A DNA stretch of 64,000 nucleotides from Insolitispirillum peregrinum (GCF_900156605.1 NZ_FTOA01000002.1:496001-560000), one strand, 5' to 3'. Positions 9,791 to 18,123 are shown, counted from the first letter of the stretch. Translations and numbers: made by a program. The notes: generated by a model from the sequence alone, not told the origin.

Positions 9791-9874
9791 TTGCCTCGCC
9801 TGTTTCGCGCTTCCCCGGTTCAGACCGGGGGAGCGCGTGAGGACCCTTTCTTATTTTCTTGCGGAGACCGCACC

Positions 9875-11536
9875 ATGTCCGCGATGGGCAAGCCCCTGAT
9901 CCTTTCCGACCTGCTTCACACCTGCGAACGCGCCCTTGAACTGGCGCGCGACGTGCGGATCACGTTGCACAAGGCCGTCACGGCCCGCGTTGCCCCGGGC
10001 GGCAAAGTGGATGGCGCGCTGTTTGAGGAAAACCAGCACTCCGCCCATGGCTATGCATGGTATGCGACCTATGTCGCTGCTCTGGAACAAATGCTGGAAT
10101 GGGGCAAGCGGCTGGAGGCTGCTGGTCGTTTCGGCGAACTGGAACAGTTGATCCTGCAGGCGGCCTATTCCGAATACCTGCACCAGATTTACGGCGGCAT
10201 CCCGATGAGCCAGGGCGAATACATTCGTCTGGCCGATTTCGGCATCGAGGTGCGTCAGCGCCAGTTGATGCAGTCGCCCTATACCACCCTGCTGCGCGAG
10301 CACGGCTTTACCGCCGCCTGCAAAAAGCGCATCTCGGAACTGGTGGCTGATGGCCATTTTGGCGATCTCGGCATGGATGACGAGACGCTGGACATGATCC
10401 GCGACCAGTTCCGCAAGTTTGCCGAAGATCAGGTGGTGCCCTATGCCCACGAATGGCATCTGAAAGACGAGCTGATCCCGTTGTCGGTCGTCGAACAGAT
10501 GGCCGAAATGGGTGTCTTTGGCCTGACCATCCCGGAAGAATACGGCGGGCTGGGCATGGGCAAGATGGCGATGTGCGTCGTCACCGAGGAATTGTCGCGT
10601 GCCTATATCGGCGTCGGGTCGCTGGGTACCCGTTCGGAAATCGCTGGCGAGCTGATCCGTCTGGGTGGCACCGAAGAGCAGAAGCAGCACTACCTGCCGA
10701 AGATCGCCTCGGGCGAAATCCTGCCGACGGCGGTGTTTACCGAACCGAATACCGGCTCTGATCTGGCCTCGCTGCGTACCCGTGCGGTACTGGATGGCGA
10801 TACCTATACCGTCACCGGCAACAAGACCTGGATCACCCACGCCAGCCGGTCCGACATGATGACCCTGCTGACCCGTACCAACCCCGATGAAAAGGGTTAC
10901 AAGGGTCTGTCGATGCTGCTGGCCGAAAAGCCGCGTGGGGAAGAGGGCAATCCGTTCCCGGCTCAGGGCATGGAGGGCGGTGAAATCCATGTGCTCGGCT
11001 ATCGTGGCATGAAGGAATATGAACTGTCGTTCGACGGTTTCAAGGTTCCGGCAGCCAACCTGCTGGGCGGGGTCGAAGGTCAGGGTTTCAAGCAGTTGAT
11101 GGAAACCTTTGAATCGGCCCGCATCCAGACCGCCGCCCGTGCGGTGGGGGTGGCGCAGAACGCGCTGGAAATCGGCCTGCGCTATGCTCAGGAACGGGTC
11201 CAGTTCGGCAAGCAACTGTTTGCCTTCCCGCGCGTTCACCAAAAGGTGGCGTGGTCGGTGGTCGAAACGATGATTGCCCGCCAGCTGACCTACTTTGCCG
11301 GTCGTGAAAAGGACGCCGATATCCGGTGCGATATCGAAGCCGGGATGGCCAAGCTGCTGGCCGCTCGCGTGGCGTGGAGCAATGCCGACAACGCCCTGCA
11401 AATCCACGGCGGCAATGGTTACGCCGAGGAATACCAGATCAGCCGCGTGCTGTGCGACTCGCGCATTCTCAACATCTTTGAAGGCGCTGCCGAAATTCAG
11501 GCGCAGGTGGTCGCGCGCGGGTTGCTGACGCGCTAG
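9875..11536 (+). CDS. mcd: (2S)-Methylsuccinyl-CoA dehydrogenase
   Basis: A 553-residue acyl-CoA dehydrogenase with an extra N-terminal domain of about 150 residues, the size and layout known for methylsuccinyl-CoA dehydrogenase (Mcd), which oxidises methylsuccinyl-CoA to mesaconyl-CoA using FAD and electron-transferring flavoprotein. The ACAD core shows FGLTIPEEYGGLGMGKMAM, AVFTEPNTGSDLAS for flavin contacts and ILNIFEGAAEIQ, whose Glu is at the usual catalytic-base position. The start is the ATG at 9875 behind GGAGACC; an in-frame TTG at 9791 would add 28 poorly placed residues. The gene follows ccr and probably forms an operon with it. Its TAG stop merges into a repeat border (TAGAGCC). 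Confidence 0.92.
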   Translation: MSAMGKPLILSDLLHTCERALELARDVRITLHKAVTARVAPGGKVDGALFEENQHSAHGYAWYATYVAALEQMLEWGKRLEAAGRFGELEQLILQAAYSEYLHQIYGGIPMSQGEYIRLADFGIEVRQRQLMQSPYTTLLREHGFTAACKKRISELVADGHFGDLGMDDETLDMIRDQFRKFAEDQVVPYAHEWHLKDELIPLSVVEQMAEMGVFGLTIPEEYGGLGMGKMAMCVVTEELSRAYIGVGSLGTRSEIAGELIRLGGTEEQKQHYLPKIASGEILPTAVFTEPNTGSDLASLRTRAVLDGDTYTVTGNKTWITHASRSDMMTLLTRTNPDEKGYKGLSMLLAEKPRGEEGNPFPAQGMEGGEIHVLGYRGMKEYELSFDGFKVPAANLLGGVEGQGFKQLMETFESARIQTAARAVGVAQNALEIGLRYAQERVQFGKQLFAFPRVHQKVAWSVVETMIARQLTYFAGREKDADIRCDIEAGMAKLLAARVAWSNADNALQIHGGNGYAEEYQISRVLCDSRILNIFEGAAEIQAQVVARGLLTR

Positions 11537-11621
11537 AGCCGTGAGCGCAAAAGTGGGAACCGCTTTTGCGCATCATCACTGCGGCACTACAAAAGACTGG
11601 AGTTGTGAGCGCGGTTCACAT

Positions 11622-11773
11622 CACGGTAGACGACAGTTGGGAGACAATAATGGGCTACCGCCCATACCCGTTCGGGAGCGATGCTCCCAAGCCTCCATTT
11701 TTTCTTTGATTGTTAATGGAATGGGGTCTGGGGCCTAAAGGCCCCAGCGAGGTTTGGAGCAGCGCTCCATGAT
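11622..11773 (-). repeat. 3'-end intergenic repeat family 1, copy C (inverted)
   Basis: This copy reads on the minus strand. GGAGC-agc-GCTCC (11756-11768), GGGGCC-taaa-GGCCCC (about 11730-11745) and a CCATTTTTTC/A-rich part occur in reverse order to copies A, B, D and F. A GGGAGC-gat-GCTCCC hairpin is at about 11674-11688. A partial GAGC...AAGTGGGAACCG repeat fills 11534-11570 just upstream. It follows mcd. Confidence 0.7.
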
Positions 11774-11899
11774 CCTGTTTTCTGTTTGTCGTGTATCGTG
11801 AGTTCATGTTCAAGGCTCACAAATCCAAGTCAACAACGTGTTTGCTGAAGTTGAAGTGTACGAACTTCGGGCCTCCGCCTTCCTGAGTCACGGCAGGGG

Positions 11900-12092
11900 G
11901 GACGCATCGGCAAGGCCCGAGCCATCATCCAGCCTGTTGATCGGCTGTCGATGAGAAAGAGAGCGGTGACTGTGCCAGCGGGAACCGCTCCCCTGTTGCC
12001 TTTGGGTATCGGACTCCTGCCGATGGCCTGACAGTGGATGATGGCTGACTTGGCCGCCGGATACCCCAGCTTCCGGCGGCCATTTCGTTTTC
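11900..12092 (+). ncRNA. Candidate structured small RNA with long-range closing stem and terminator
   Basis: In the 650-bp gap after mcd, AGCCATCATCCA (11920-11931) pairs perfectly with TGGATGATGGCT (12035-12046). Inside, ATCGGC (11940-11945) pairs with GCCGAT (12019-12024), and GAGCGGT (11961-11967) with ACCGCTC (11984-11990). A separate 11-bp terminator hairpin and T-rich tail follow at once. This nested architecture suggests a discrete transcript of about 170-200 nt, or a leader of the gene at 12186. It does not match the 6S, SRP, cobalamin or TPP consensus that I know. The 5' end is a guess, since I see no convincing promoter. Confidence 0.45.
12051..12092 (+). terminator. Intrinsic terminator after the candidate RNA
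   Basis: TGGCCGCCGGA (12051-12061) pairs with TCCGGCGGCCA (12072-12082), an 11-bp perfect stem with a 10-nt loop, followed by TTTCGTTTT. It lies 94 bp before the next start codon, so it either ends the small RNA or could act as an attenuator. Confidence 0.7.
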
Positions 12093-12185
12093 CTGGCAAC
12101 AGATGCTATGATCGCTCCACAGTCTGGCGTGTTCTCCCCCCACGTCCGACGCCATCAGTCCGTGGTGCGGAAGGGGGATCATTTC

Positions 12186-12731
12186 ATGTGTGCATCGTTT
12201 CCTGACAGGCTCGCCGATCTGCTGCAAGACGGTGATATCATCGACTTCGGGGCCATTCCTCCGGCGGTGAACCACCATTTGCAACAGGGGGTGGCGGCCT
12301 ATTATGACGACCGTCCGGCCTCGGAAGGCCATTTCCGGGCGGCGCTGGCCGAAGACCCGACCTGTCTGGTGCCGTGGTTCTGCCTGACCAAAATCAATAC
12401 CTATCAGGGGTTTCTGTCGGCTGCGGCCGAGGCGGCTGGTGGTGGTCTGGCGTCGGCAGCACGGCAGGGAAATTTTCCGGCGGACTGGGATGTGTTGGCC
12501 GCCGACCTGCCACCGTACTGGGCAGAGCAGATGGCGCGGCCCGATAGCAGCCAACGGTTTTATACCTATATGCTAAAGGCGCTGGCTTTTGTTAAACTGA
12601 AGGCCGCTGCCCTGACCGAAGCCGAACACCTGCTGGCCATGGCAGCCCGTCTTGATCCGGATGACCGTGTGGGCCATTCGGTTATCCGCGCTTTGGCCCT
12701 GCGATTGCGCAGCGACGAAAGCGTTGAGTAA
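12186..12731 (+). CDS. Unrecognised helical protein, possibly TPR-like
   Basis: A 181-residue soluble protein that I do not recognise. The start at 12186 is supported by AAGGGGG 8 bp upstream. Residues 28-60 (AVNHHLQQGVAAYYDDRPASEGHFRAALAEDP) and the C-terminal AEHLLAMAARLDPDDRVGHSVIRALAL look like tetratricopeptide-type helix pairs with the usual DP turn. There is no signal peptide or membrane segment. It is followed 34 bp later by a DUF3253 gene on the same strand, so the two may be co-transcribed. The terminator-bearing RNA candidate lies just upstream. Confidence 0.65.
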   Translation: MCASFPDRLADLLQDGDIIDFGAIPPAVNHHLQQGVAAYYDDRPASEGHFRAALAEDPTCLVPWFCLTKINTYQGFLSAAAEAAGGGLASAARQGNFPADWDVLAADLPPYWAEQMARPDSSQRFYTYMLKALAFVKLKAAALTEAEHLLAMAARLDPDDRVGHSVIRALALRLRSDESVE

Positions 12732-12765
12732 CGCCAGCATTCTGGCATCCCATTTGACAGGTATC

Positions 12766-13074
12766 ATGAGCAACACCGCACACACCGATGACGACGCCCC
12801 AAAGGGCGACCCGATTGCCCATCTGATCATTGCCCTGTGCCACCAGCACGGCAGCACCAGCCCGCAGGATGTCGCAAAGAGCTTTTTTGCCGAACACCGC
12901 AAGGCCAAAGACCCGGCAGACGGCTGGCGCCGTTACATGAACCCGGTCAAGCAGCAGATGATTCATCTGGCCCGTAACGGACAGGTTGAAATCACCCGCA
13001 AGGGCGAAGCTGTTGACCCGGATGATTTCCGGGGACTGGTTCGCATTCGTCTGGCGACCAGCACCGATGAATAA
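12766..13074 (+). CDS. DUF3253-family small protein
   Basis: A 102-residue protein. The core DPIAHLIIALCHQHG, SPQDVAKSFF, WRRYMNPVKQQMIHLARNGQVEITRKGEAVDPDDFRGLVRIRL matches my memory of DUF3253, a winged-helix-like domain ending in G-x-(I/V)-x-(I/V)-TRKG-x-x-VDP-x-x-x-RG-x-(I/V)-R-(I/L). Its function in this family is unknown; in other bacteria the domain can be fused to enzymes. The ATG at 12766 fits a weak CAGG five bases upstream. The reading frame extends upstream to 12652, but that part overlaps the previous gene and lacks family similarity. Confidence 0.65.
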   Translation: MSNTAHTDDDAPKGDPIAHLIIALCHQHGSTSPQDVAKSFFAEHRKAKDPADGWRRYMNPVKQQMIHLARNGQVEITRKGEAVDPDDFRGLVRIRLATSTDE

Positions 13075-13080
13075 ACAATA

Positions 13081-13180
13081 GAGCAGGGGGCGCAAAAATG
13101 GTGCCGGTTTTGCGCAAAATCACTGCGACAAGTTAAAAGGTTAGACCTGCCTGCGTCAGATTTAACGCACGCTGGTCTAG
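13081..13180 (-). repeat. TAGAGC-type repeat family 2, copy 1 (inverted)
   Basis: On the minus strand this reads CTAGACC-AGCGTGCGTTAAA...CGCAGG...GTCTAACC-TTTT...TGCG...AAAACCGG...ATTTTTGCGCCCCCTGCTC. It is the same element, in the same order, as those at 44321 and 57455, with some divergence. It is about 100 bp long and has two large hairpins. It follows the DUF3253 gene. Confidence 0.65.
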
Positions 13181-13522
13181 CCAGCTGGATGGGCGATTCG
13201 CTCGTTATGCGGCTTTCTGTTCCGGAACATTCTCGTCAGGGGGGCTCCTGCCATGGGCCCCCTTGATGTTTCAGGGCAGGAATGAAAGGGCGGTCCGCGC
13301 CTTTGCGGGGTATCCCGCAGTTATATAATCAACCTGTGATATTCATTTCTTTGCTTTGTATCAGGGAAAAAGGGCTATTTCTCTCAAGGGTTGTTTTCCT
13401 TGCGCATACACAGGATTGCCGACACCGGAAGAATTGCTGACGATGCAGGGTAATCATTCGTTAGCGTCAGGATTGCCGGTACACTGATCTGCACGCTTGT
13501 GGGGTCCGCGTGGGGGTGGGAC
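13181..13522. other. Gene-free stretch ahead of the luxR-type gene
   Basis: These 340 bp hold no credible reading frame. A small G/C hairpin, AGGGGG (13238-13243) with CCCCCT (13258-13263), is followed by TGATGTTT and may end transcription. The segment around 13320-13400 is A+T-rich and is the likely promoter region for the luxR-type gene, but no clear -35/-10 pair or lux box was found. Confidence 0.4.
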
Positions 13523-14233
13523 ATGGACTTAACAACCTTTTTCGAGGAAAGCACGGCGGCCCGGTCGGTCGAGGACGCAAGCCTGCTGTTCAAGCGTGCG
13601 TTGGGTGACATGGGCTTTGACCGGATGATGTACAGCGCCTTGCAGGCCCATCGGCTGAGCGAGCAGGTCTGTATGATCAGCACCTATCCCGATAACTGGC
13701 TGGAGTACTATGTCTCCAGCGATTACATGACCCTTGATCCCCTGCGCCGGTATGGTCAGCTGCAACGGACGGCGTTTTCATGGGATATGCTGTCGGAACG
13801 CTACCGCTTTTCCCGCATCGAGAAAAAGGTGATGGGCGAGGCCCGTGATGCGCGGCTGTATGATGGAGCGGCAGTACCGCTGCACGGGCCGGGTGGCGAG
13901 CTGGTGGGGCTGGCGGTGGCCTCCAGCGAACCGAACGCCGACACCCGCCGCCTGCTGCCACAGCTCAACCTGATTACCCAGCAGTTCCATGCGGTCTACA
14001 ATACGCTGGTCGAAACACCTGCGGAACCGGCTCCGCCGTCGTTGTCATCGCGTGAACGGGAAGTGCTGCAATAGGCGGCACGCGGGAAAAGCAACTGGGT
14101 GATCGGCGAGTTGCTGCATATCTCGGAGCATGGCGTTGACTACCACTTCCGCAACATCCTGCGGAAGCTGGAGGCCGATTCCCGCATTACCGCCGTGGTG
14201 AAAGGGCTGTATTACGGCGTGATCAGCGTGTAA
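13523..14233 (+). pseudogene. LuxR-type autoinducer-binding regulator interrupted by an in-frame TAG
   Basis: The first 183 codons from ATG 13523 encode an autoinducer-binding domain (FKRALGDMGFDRMMYSAL; NWLEYYVSSDYMTLDP; SWDMLSERYRFSRIEKKVMGEARDARLYDGAAVPLHGPGG). This is the W/Y/D pattern of LuxR sensors. The linker then gives SSREREVLQ, a TAG stop at 14072-14074, and in the same frame AARGKSNWVIGELLHISEHG and DYHFRNILRKLEADSRITAV to a TAA at 14231. LuxR HTH domains have Trp directly after E-x-L-x, so the TAG is a one-base change from TGG. The rest of the frame is intact, which points to a very recent lesion, a sequencing error, or suppression. No luxI gene is in the window, so it would be a solo regulator. 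Confidence 0.85.
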
Positions 14234-14246
14234 CGGCTGGTTCCGG

Positions 14247-14972
14247 TCAGAACCTGACCCAGATGGTGAAGTCGATTTTTTTGGCATAGTCGCATTTCAG
14301 GGTGACGTTGGGCGACAGCTCGCGGCGGCAGAAATCGAGATAATCCTCGGGATCGGCATAATACAGCGTTTCCTTGTCATCCTCCCCCCGACTGTCGAGC
14401 AGGTTAAAGGCCAGCCCGCGACGGGAACGCTCGGCGGTGGCCTTCAGGGCTTGCTGGACATACAGACGCCACTCGGCGGGCGGGGTGTCGAGGCGCAGGC
14501 CAAAGGTTCCCGAACAAAAACTGTAATCGGCGTCCTGCGTCACCCGATCGGATTCGATGAAGGTCGCCCGAGGGTCACTGGTCTTCTGCCGCGCTGCCCG
14601 CACCATCGATCCGCTCAGGTCATAGCCGTAATAGTCGCCGCCCTTCAGAAAGCGTTTGCGCTTGATGTGGTGGAACAACGCGCCATAGCCACAGCCCAGA
14701 TCATTGATCACCAGCCCGCCGGTGCGCCAGGAGTGTCTTTCGATCACCCCCAGCAGCACGCGAAAGCGCAGCCACTGACTGTACCAGCCGGCCCACAGAA
14801 CACTTTGCGGGCGGGGACCACGGGTGCGCAGGGTGTAATCATAGGAATCGGCAATGCGCGCCAGCGTGGTCGGTGGCAGCAGACGGTCACCGGGATACAG
14901 GGCGTCGCCCAATTCCTGTAAAAAGGAACGGCGGTCGGTCGGGGCTGGCGGAGGAGCGGCAGGATCGGTCAT
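14247..14972 (-). CDS. Class I SAM-dependent methyltransferase
   Basis: A 241-residue cytoplasmic protein. SAM motif I is LVINDLGCGYGALFHHI (near residue 97), followed by a GYDLSGSMVRAAR acidic strand (Asp binding the SAM ribose) and DYSFCSGTFGL as motif IV/post-I. The start at 14972 (MTDPAAPP) is chosen because the family-like helical N-terminus (FLQELGDALYPGDR) follows it directly. The frame is open to 15485, but the extension runs over the hsp20 gene on the other strand and is a shadow. It converges with the broken luxR gene, their stops being 13 bp apart. The substrate is unknown. Confidence 0.75.
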   Translation of the reverse strand: MTDPAAPPPAPTDRRSFLQELGDALYPGDRLLPPTTLARIADSYDYTLRTRGPRPQSVLWAGWYSQWLRFRVLLGVIERHSWRTGGLVINDLGCGYGALFHHIKRKRFLKGGDYYGYDLSGSMVRAARQKTSDPRATFIESDRVTQDADYSFCSGTFGLRLDTPPAEWRLYVQQALKATAERSRRGLAFNLLDSRGEDDKETLYYADPEDYLDFCRRELSPNVTLKCDYAKKIDFTIWVRF

Positions 14973-15227
14973 GATGGCCCCAAAAGTGAGGCACTGGCGG
15001 ATGGCTGTCAATTCTCTGGAAGGCCCGGCCCCCTTGACGAATGCGCGGCCTTGACCAAGATTGACAGGACACCGGTTATTCTGATGACCGGTGCCGGTTT
15101 CGCCCGGCGGGTCCATCCCGGACCGCCGGTTCACCGGGTGCTGAGATGTCAGGCCCTTGGCTTTATCTGTTGGCGGCGGTCGCCCGGTGGCGTCCAATGC
15201 CGGGACTCGCTCGACAGGAGGACTCCC

Positions 15228-15710
15228 GTGACCCGCATGTCTGTTTTCAACAGCCCGTTGCTGCTGGGTTTTGATCATTTTGAACGTGTGCTTGACCGCG
15301 TTTCCAAAACCCAGGCCGAAGGCTATCCGCCCTATAATATCGAGCAGATCGGGGAAAACCGTTTGCGCATTACTCTGGCCGTTGCCGGGTTTGCCGAACA
15401 GGATTTGTCGGTGGCGACCGAAGACAACCAGCTGGTGATCCGTGGCAAGCAGCAATGCGATGACGGACAAAAGATTTATCTGCACCGTGGCATTGCCTCA
15501 CGCCAGTTCCAGCGCAGCTTTGTGCTGGCCGAAGGCATCGAAATCACCGGGGCCCATCTGGACAACGGTCTGCTGCATATCGACCTCGAGCGTCCGATGC
15601 CCGAGCCGGTGGTTCGTCACATCAAGATCAATTGTGCCCCCCCCGCCAGCGAGCCGATGGTCAGCGAACCGCGCACCATTGACCTGTCCCCCGAACGGCG
15701 CCCCCGCTGA
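15228..15710 (+). CDS. Small heat-shock protein Hsp20 (IbpA-like)
   Basis: A 160-residue alpha-crystallin-domain chaperone that holds unfolding proteins in an ATP-independent way. The IbpA-like N-terminus (SPLLLGFDHFERVLDRV) leads into YPPYNIEQIGENRLRITLAVAGFAEQDL and the DGQKIYLHRGIASRQFQRSF core, with the characteristic GL-x-I-x-L strand LDNGLLHIDLERPMPE. The GTG at 15228 lies 5 bp after a perfect AGGAGGA; an ATG three codons later is the alternative. A DUF1150 gene follows 101 bp downstream, the usual alphaproteobacterial pairing. A heat-shock sigma (RpoH) promoter is expected but not certain in the sequence. Confidence 0.93.
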   Translation: MTRMSVFNSPLLLGFDHFERVLDRVSKTQAEGYPPYNIEQIGENRLRITLAVAGFAEQDLSVATEDNQLVIRGKQQCDDGQKIYLHRGIASRQFQRSFVLAEGIEITGAHLDNGLLHIDLERPMPEPVVRHIKINCAPPASEPMVSEPRTIDLSPERRPR

Positions 15711-15811
15711 GCGCGGGATATTTAACCGCCGTTTAACAGGACACTGGCAGAATACATACGGCTGCACGGAGCCGGTGATCTGCACCGGCCCGTCGCGTCA
15801 GGAGGACTATC

Positions 15812-16036
15812 ATGACGTCCAGCGAAGCCATCCCGTTCATTCTTGGTGATACCGACAGCTTTATCGGTCTGGGTCTGGGGCACACCGCCTATGTCCGCCA
15901 GAGCGTCAACCCGGAAGGTCAATCGGTGTGGGGCATCTTTGGTGCCGACGGACAGCCGCTGGGGGCTGCCCCGTCGCGTGATGTGGCCTTTGCTGCCATC
16001 CGGCAGTACGAGCTGGAACCGGTCAGCGCCCACTGA
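15812..16036 (+). CDS. DUF1150-family protein
   Basis: A 74-residue protein with a strong CAGGAGGA ribosome-binding site before the ATG. The segment TAYVRQSVNPEGQSVWGIFGADGQPLGAAPSRDVAFAAIRQ, with a hydrophobic G-x-A-x-R-x-x-A centre, is typical of DUF1150, a small alphaproteobacterial family usually encoded directly after hsp20 and probably co-induced with it. No catalytic residues or membrane segment are visible, and the function is unknown. Its pairing with Hsp20 suggests a role in protein quality control, by inference only. Confidence 0.8.
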   Translation: MTSSEAIPFILGDTDSFIGLGLGHTAYVRQSVNPEGQSVWGIFGADGQPLGAAPSRDVAFAAIRQYELEPVSAH

Positions 16037-16056
16037 AGGATTACCCCGCTGACGGG

Positions 16057-17010
16057 TTATCCCTGAGAGGGAGGAAGGCCGCGTGAGAGTGACGGGCAAT
16101 CCTCCCACGGCGGGGTCCCGCCGCCCAGTGCCTTGACCATGTAATCGACGAACGCCCGCACCTTGGCCGGGGTATAGCGGGCGTGCGGCCAGACGAGGCA
16201 GACGTCATTGCTGACGCCTTCCCACCCCGGCAACACCCGCACCAACCGTTGCGAGGAAATATCCTCGCCGACAAAAAAAGTCGGCAGGATGGCGATGCCT
16301 TGCCCCTGCAAGGCGGCAAAGCGCAGGATGTCGCCGTTGTTGGCCCGCACCCGGCTGTCCCCCAGACGGACGGTCAGCTTGTCGCCGCTGGCGGCCTCGA
16401 CCAGCCGCCATTCCAGCCCATAGGTCTGGTTGCTGTACACCAGACAGGCATGTTCCTTCAGGTCCGCCGGTTCGGCGGGAATCCCGCGTTCGGCCAGATA
16501 GTCCGGGCTGGCAACCATCACCACCCGCGACGGGCACAGACGGCGGACCATCAGGCTGGAGTCGGTGAGAGTGGTCACCCGCAGGGCGATGTCAAAGCCG
16601 TCCTGCACCAGATCGACCAGCCGGTCATCCAGCTTCAGATCAATCGTCAGGCCGGGGTTTTGCGCCAGAAAGGCCGGCAGCAGCGGGCCGAGGTGGCGAA
16701 TCCCGAAGCTCAAGGGGGCACTGAGCCGCAACACCCCCTTGGGGGCGGAGGACAGTTGCGACACTTCGGCCTCGGCGTCTTCGGCCTCGGCAATCAGCCG
16801 GTTGGCGCGCTCGCAATAGAGGGCTCCGGCATCGGTCAGCGACAGGCGGCGGGTGGTGCGGTTCAGCAGGCGGACGCCGAGGCGGTCTTCCAGCGCGGCA
16901 ATATGCTTGCTGACCGCTGACTTGCTCATCCCCAGCGAGCGGGCGGCAGCCGAGAAACTGCCTTCGCTGACCACAGTGACAAAAATCTCCAGCGCAGACA
17001 GACGGTCCAT
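16057..17010 (-). CDS. LysR-family transcriptional regulator
   Basis: A 317-residue LysR-type regulator. The winged HTH occupies residues 1-60 (LSALEIFVTVVSEGSFSAAARSLGMSKSAVSKHIAALEDRLG), followed by NRTTRRLSLTDAG and a periplasmic-binding-fold effector domain to the end (CLVYSNQTYGLEWRLVEA). It belongs to the AaeR/DmlR-like subgroup whose HTH reads M-x-R-L-x-x-L-x-x-F. The start at 17010 matches the canonical N-terminus; the 27-residue upstream extension is non-family. It is divergent from the hydroquinone reductase and pirin genes and probably controls them through the 126-bp intergenic region, where palindromes are visible. Confidence 0.92.
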   Translation of the reverse strand: MDRLSALEIFVTVVSEGSFSAAARSLGMSKSAVSKHIAALEDRLGVRLLNRTTRRLSLTDAGALYCERANRLIAEAEDAEAEVSQLSSAPKGVLRLSAPLSFGIRHLGPLLPAFLAQNPGLTIDLKLDDRLVDLVQDGFDIALRVTTLTDSSLMVRRLCPSRVVMVASPDYLAERGIPAEPADLKEHACLVYSNQTYGLEWRLVEAASGDKLTVRLGDSRVRANNGDILRFAALQGQGIAILPTFFVGEDISSQRLVRVLPGWEGVSNDVCLVWPHARYTPAKVRAFVDYMVKALGGGTPPWEDCPSLSRGLPPSQG

Positions 17011-17043
17011 CGGAGGCTCCGGGGCTTTGTTTCCTACAGCGAA

Positions 17044-17063
17044 ACAATATTGTGAAAATTCAC
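17044..17063. promoter_or_regulatory. Overlapping palindromes between LysR gene and yqjG
   Basis: ACAATATTGT (17044-17053) is a perfect 10-bp palindrome and GTGAAAATTCAC (17052-17063) a second one with 5-bp arms overlapping it. They lie centrally in the 126-bp divergent region, where a LysR protein usually binds. T-N11-A pairs of LysR type can be drawn across this segment. They are a good candidate for the operator. Confidence 0.5.
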
Positions 17064-17136
17064 TGAATTGTCCATCTCTCTCTGGAACCATACAGTGCTT
17101 CTCAGGAATTCACCGCATGAGATGAGGAGCACACCG

Positions 17137-18084
17137 ATGGGACTGTTGATCGATGGTCAGTGGCAGGATCACTGGTACGATACCGCCGCCACCGGTGGCC
17201 GCTTTGAACGCGAAGAAGCCCGCTTCCGCCACTGGATCAGCGATGATCCGGCCAGCCCCTATCCGGCCGAGGCCGGGCGCTATCACCTGTATGTGTCCTA
17301 TGCCTGTCCGTGGGCGCACCGGACGTTGATTGTCCGGGCGCTGAAGGGGTTGCAGGACGTGGTTTCGGTCAGCGTGGTCGGGCCGGACATGCTGGAACAG
17401 GGGTGGGAAATTGCCCCCGGTGCCGACCCGATCCACGGGGCGCGCTTCCTGCATCAGGTCTACACCGCCGCCCAGCCGACGATGACCGGGCGGGTGACGG
17501 TGCCCCTGCTGTGGGACAAGGTCAGCGGGACGATTGTTTCCAACGAGTCCTCGGAAATCATCCGCATGTTCAACAGCGCCTTCGGGGCGCTGGCACAAGG
17601 ACCGGATTTCTACCCGCTGGCCCTGCGCGAGCAGATCGATGCCATCAACAGCCGGATTTACTCCGACGTGAACAACGGGGTCTACCGGGCGGGCTTTGCC
17701 ACCACCCAGCAGGCCTATGACGAAGCCTACGACCGGCTGTTCCGGACGCTGGACTGGCTGGAACAGCACCTGAGCCAGCACCGCTATCTGGTTGGCGAGC
17801 AGATTACCGAGGCTGATTGGCGTCTGTTCACCACGCTGGTGCGCTTTGATGCGGTCTATTTCGGGCATTTCAAATGCAATGCCTACCGAATCGCCGATAC
17901 GCAGGCTTTGGCGGGCTATGTCCGCGATCTCTATCAGGTCCCCGGAGTCGCCGAGACGGTCCGTCTGGATCACATCAAGGCCCATTACTACCGCAGCCAG
18001 CGCACCATCAATCCCGGCGGCGTGGTCCCCAAGGGGGGCGAGGATGATTTTTCCCGGCCGCACACCCGTCATGAACTGGTTTAA
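17137..18084 (+). CDS. yqjG: Glutathionyl-hydroquinone reductase (Xi-class GST, YqjG-type)
   Basis: A 315-residue Xi-class glutathione transferase. The N-terminal thioredoxin-like part has the catalytic YACPWAHRT (Cys of CPW) that takes glutathione off glutathionyl-hydroquinones. The C-terminal helical domain has the family features DVNNGVYRAGFATTQQAY and YLVGEQITEADWRLFTTLVRFD. Length matches YqjG/PcpF (about 320). The ATG at 17137 follows TGAGGAG. It is followed 39 bp later by a pirin gene; in proteobacteria these two quinone- and oxidant-related genes are often paired under a divergent LysR regulator, as here. Confidence 0.93.
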   Translation: MGLLIDGQWQDHWYDTAATGGRFEREEARFRHWISDDPASPYPAEAGRYHLYVSYACPWAHRTLIVRALKGLQDVVSVSVVGPDMLEQGWEIAPGADPIHGARFLHQVYTAAQPTMTGRVTVPLLWDKVSGTIVSNESSEIIRMFNSAFGALAQGPDFYPLALREQIDAINSRIYSDVNNGVYRAGFATTQQAYDEAYDRLFRTLDWLEQHLSQHRYLVGEQITEADWRLFTTLVRFDAVYFGHFKCNAYRIADTQALAGYVRDLYQVPGVAETVRLDHIKAHYYRSQRTINPGGVVPKGGEDDFSRPHTRHELV

Positions 18085-18123
18085 CAGTGTCTATCAATAC
18101 ACTGTAACATAAGGAATTTTATC

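Noticed and set aside
11537-12050. Known riboswitch ahead of the gene at 12186 (cobalamin, TPP, FMN).
   Set aside because: None of the invariant boxes known to me for these classes is present; only generic stems are visible, so it is listed as an unassigned RNA candidate.
14072-14074. TAG in the luxR-type gene read as pyrrolysine or other recoding.
   Set aside because: The site corresponds to a structural Trp of the HTH, no pylTSBCD genes or recoding hairpin are visible, and a simple TGG-to-TAG change explains it better.
14973-15485. A 171-residue N-terminal extension of the methyltransferase.
   Set aside because: It overlaps the hsp20 start on the other strand, lacks methyltransferase similarity and has no ribosome-binding site; the frame is just open by composition.
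17011-17091. Longer LysR start at 17091.
   Set aside because: The added 27 residues lie before the canonical MDRLSALEIF start and would cover the likely operator.
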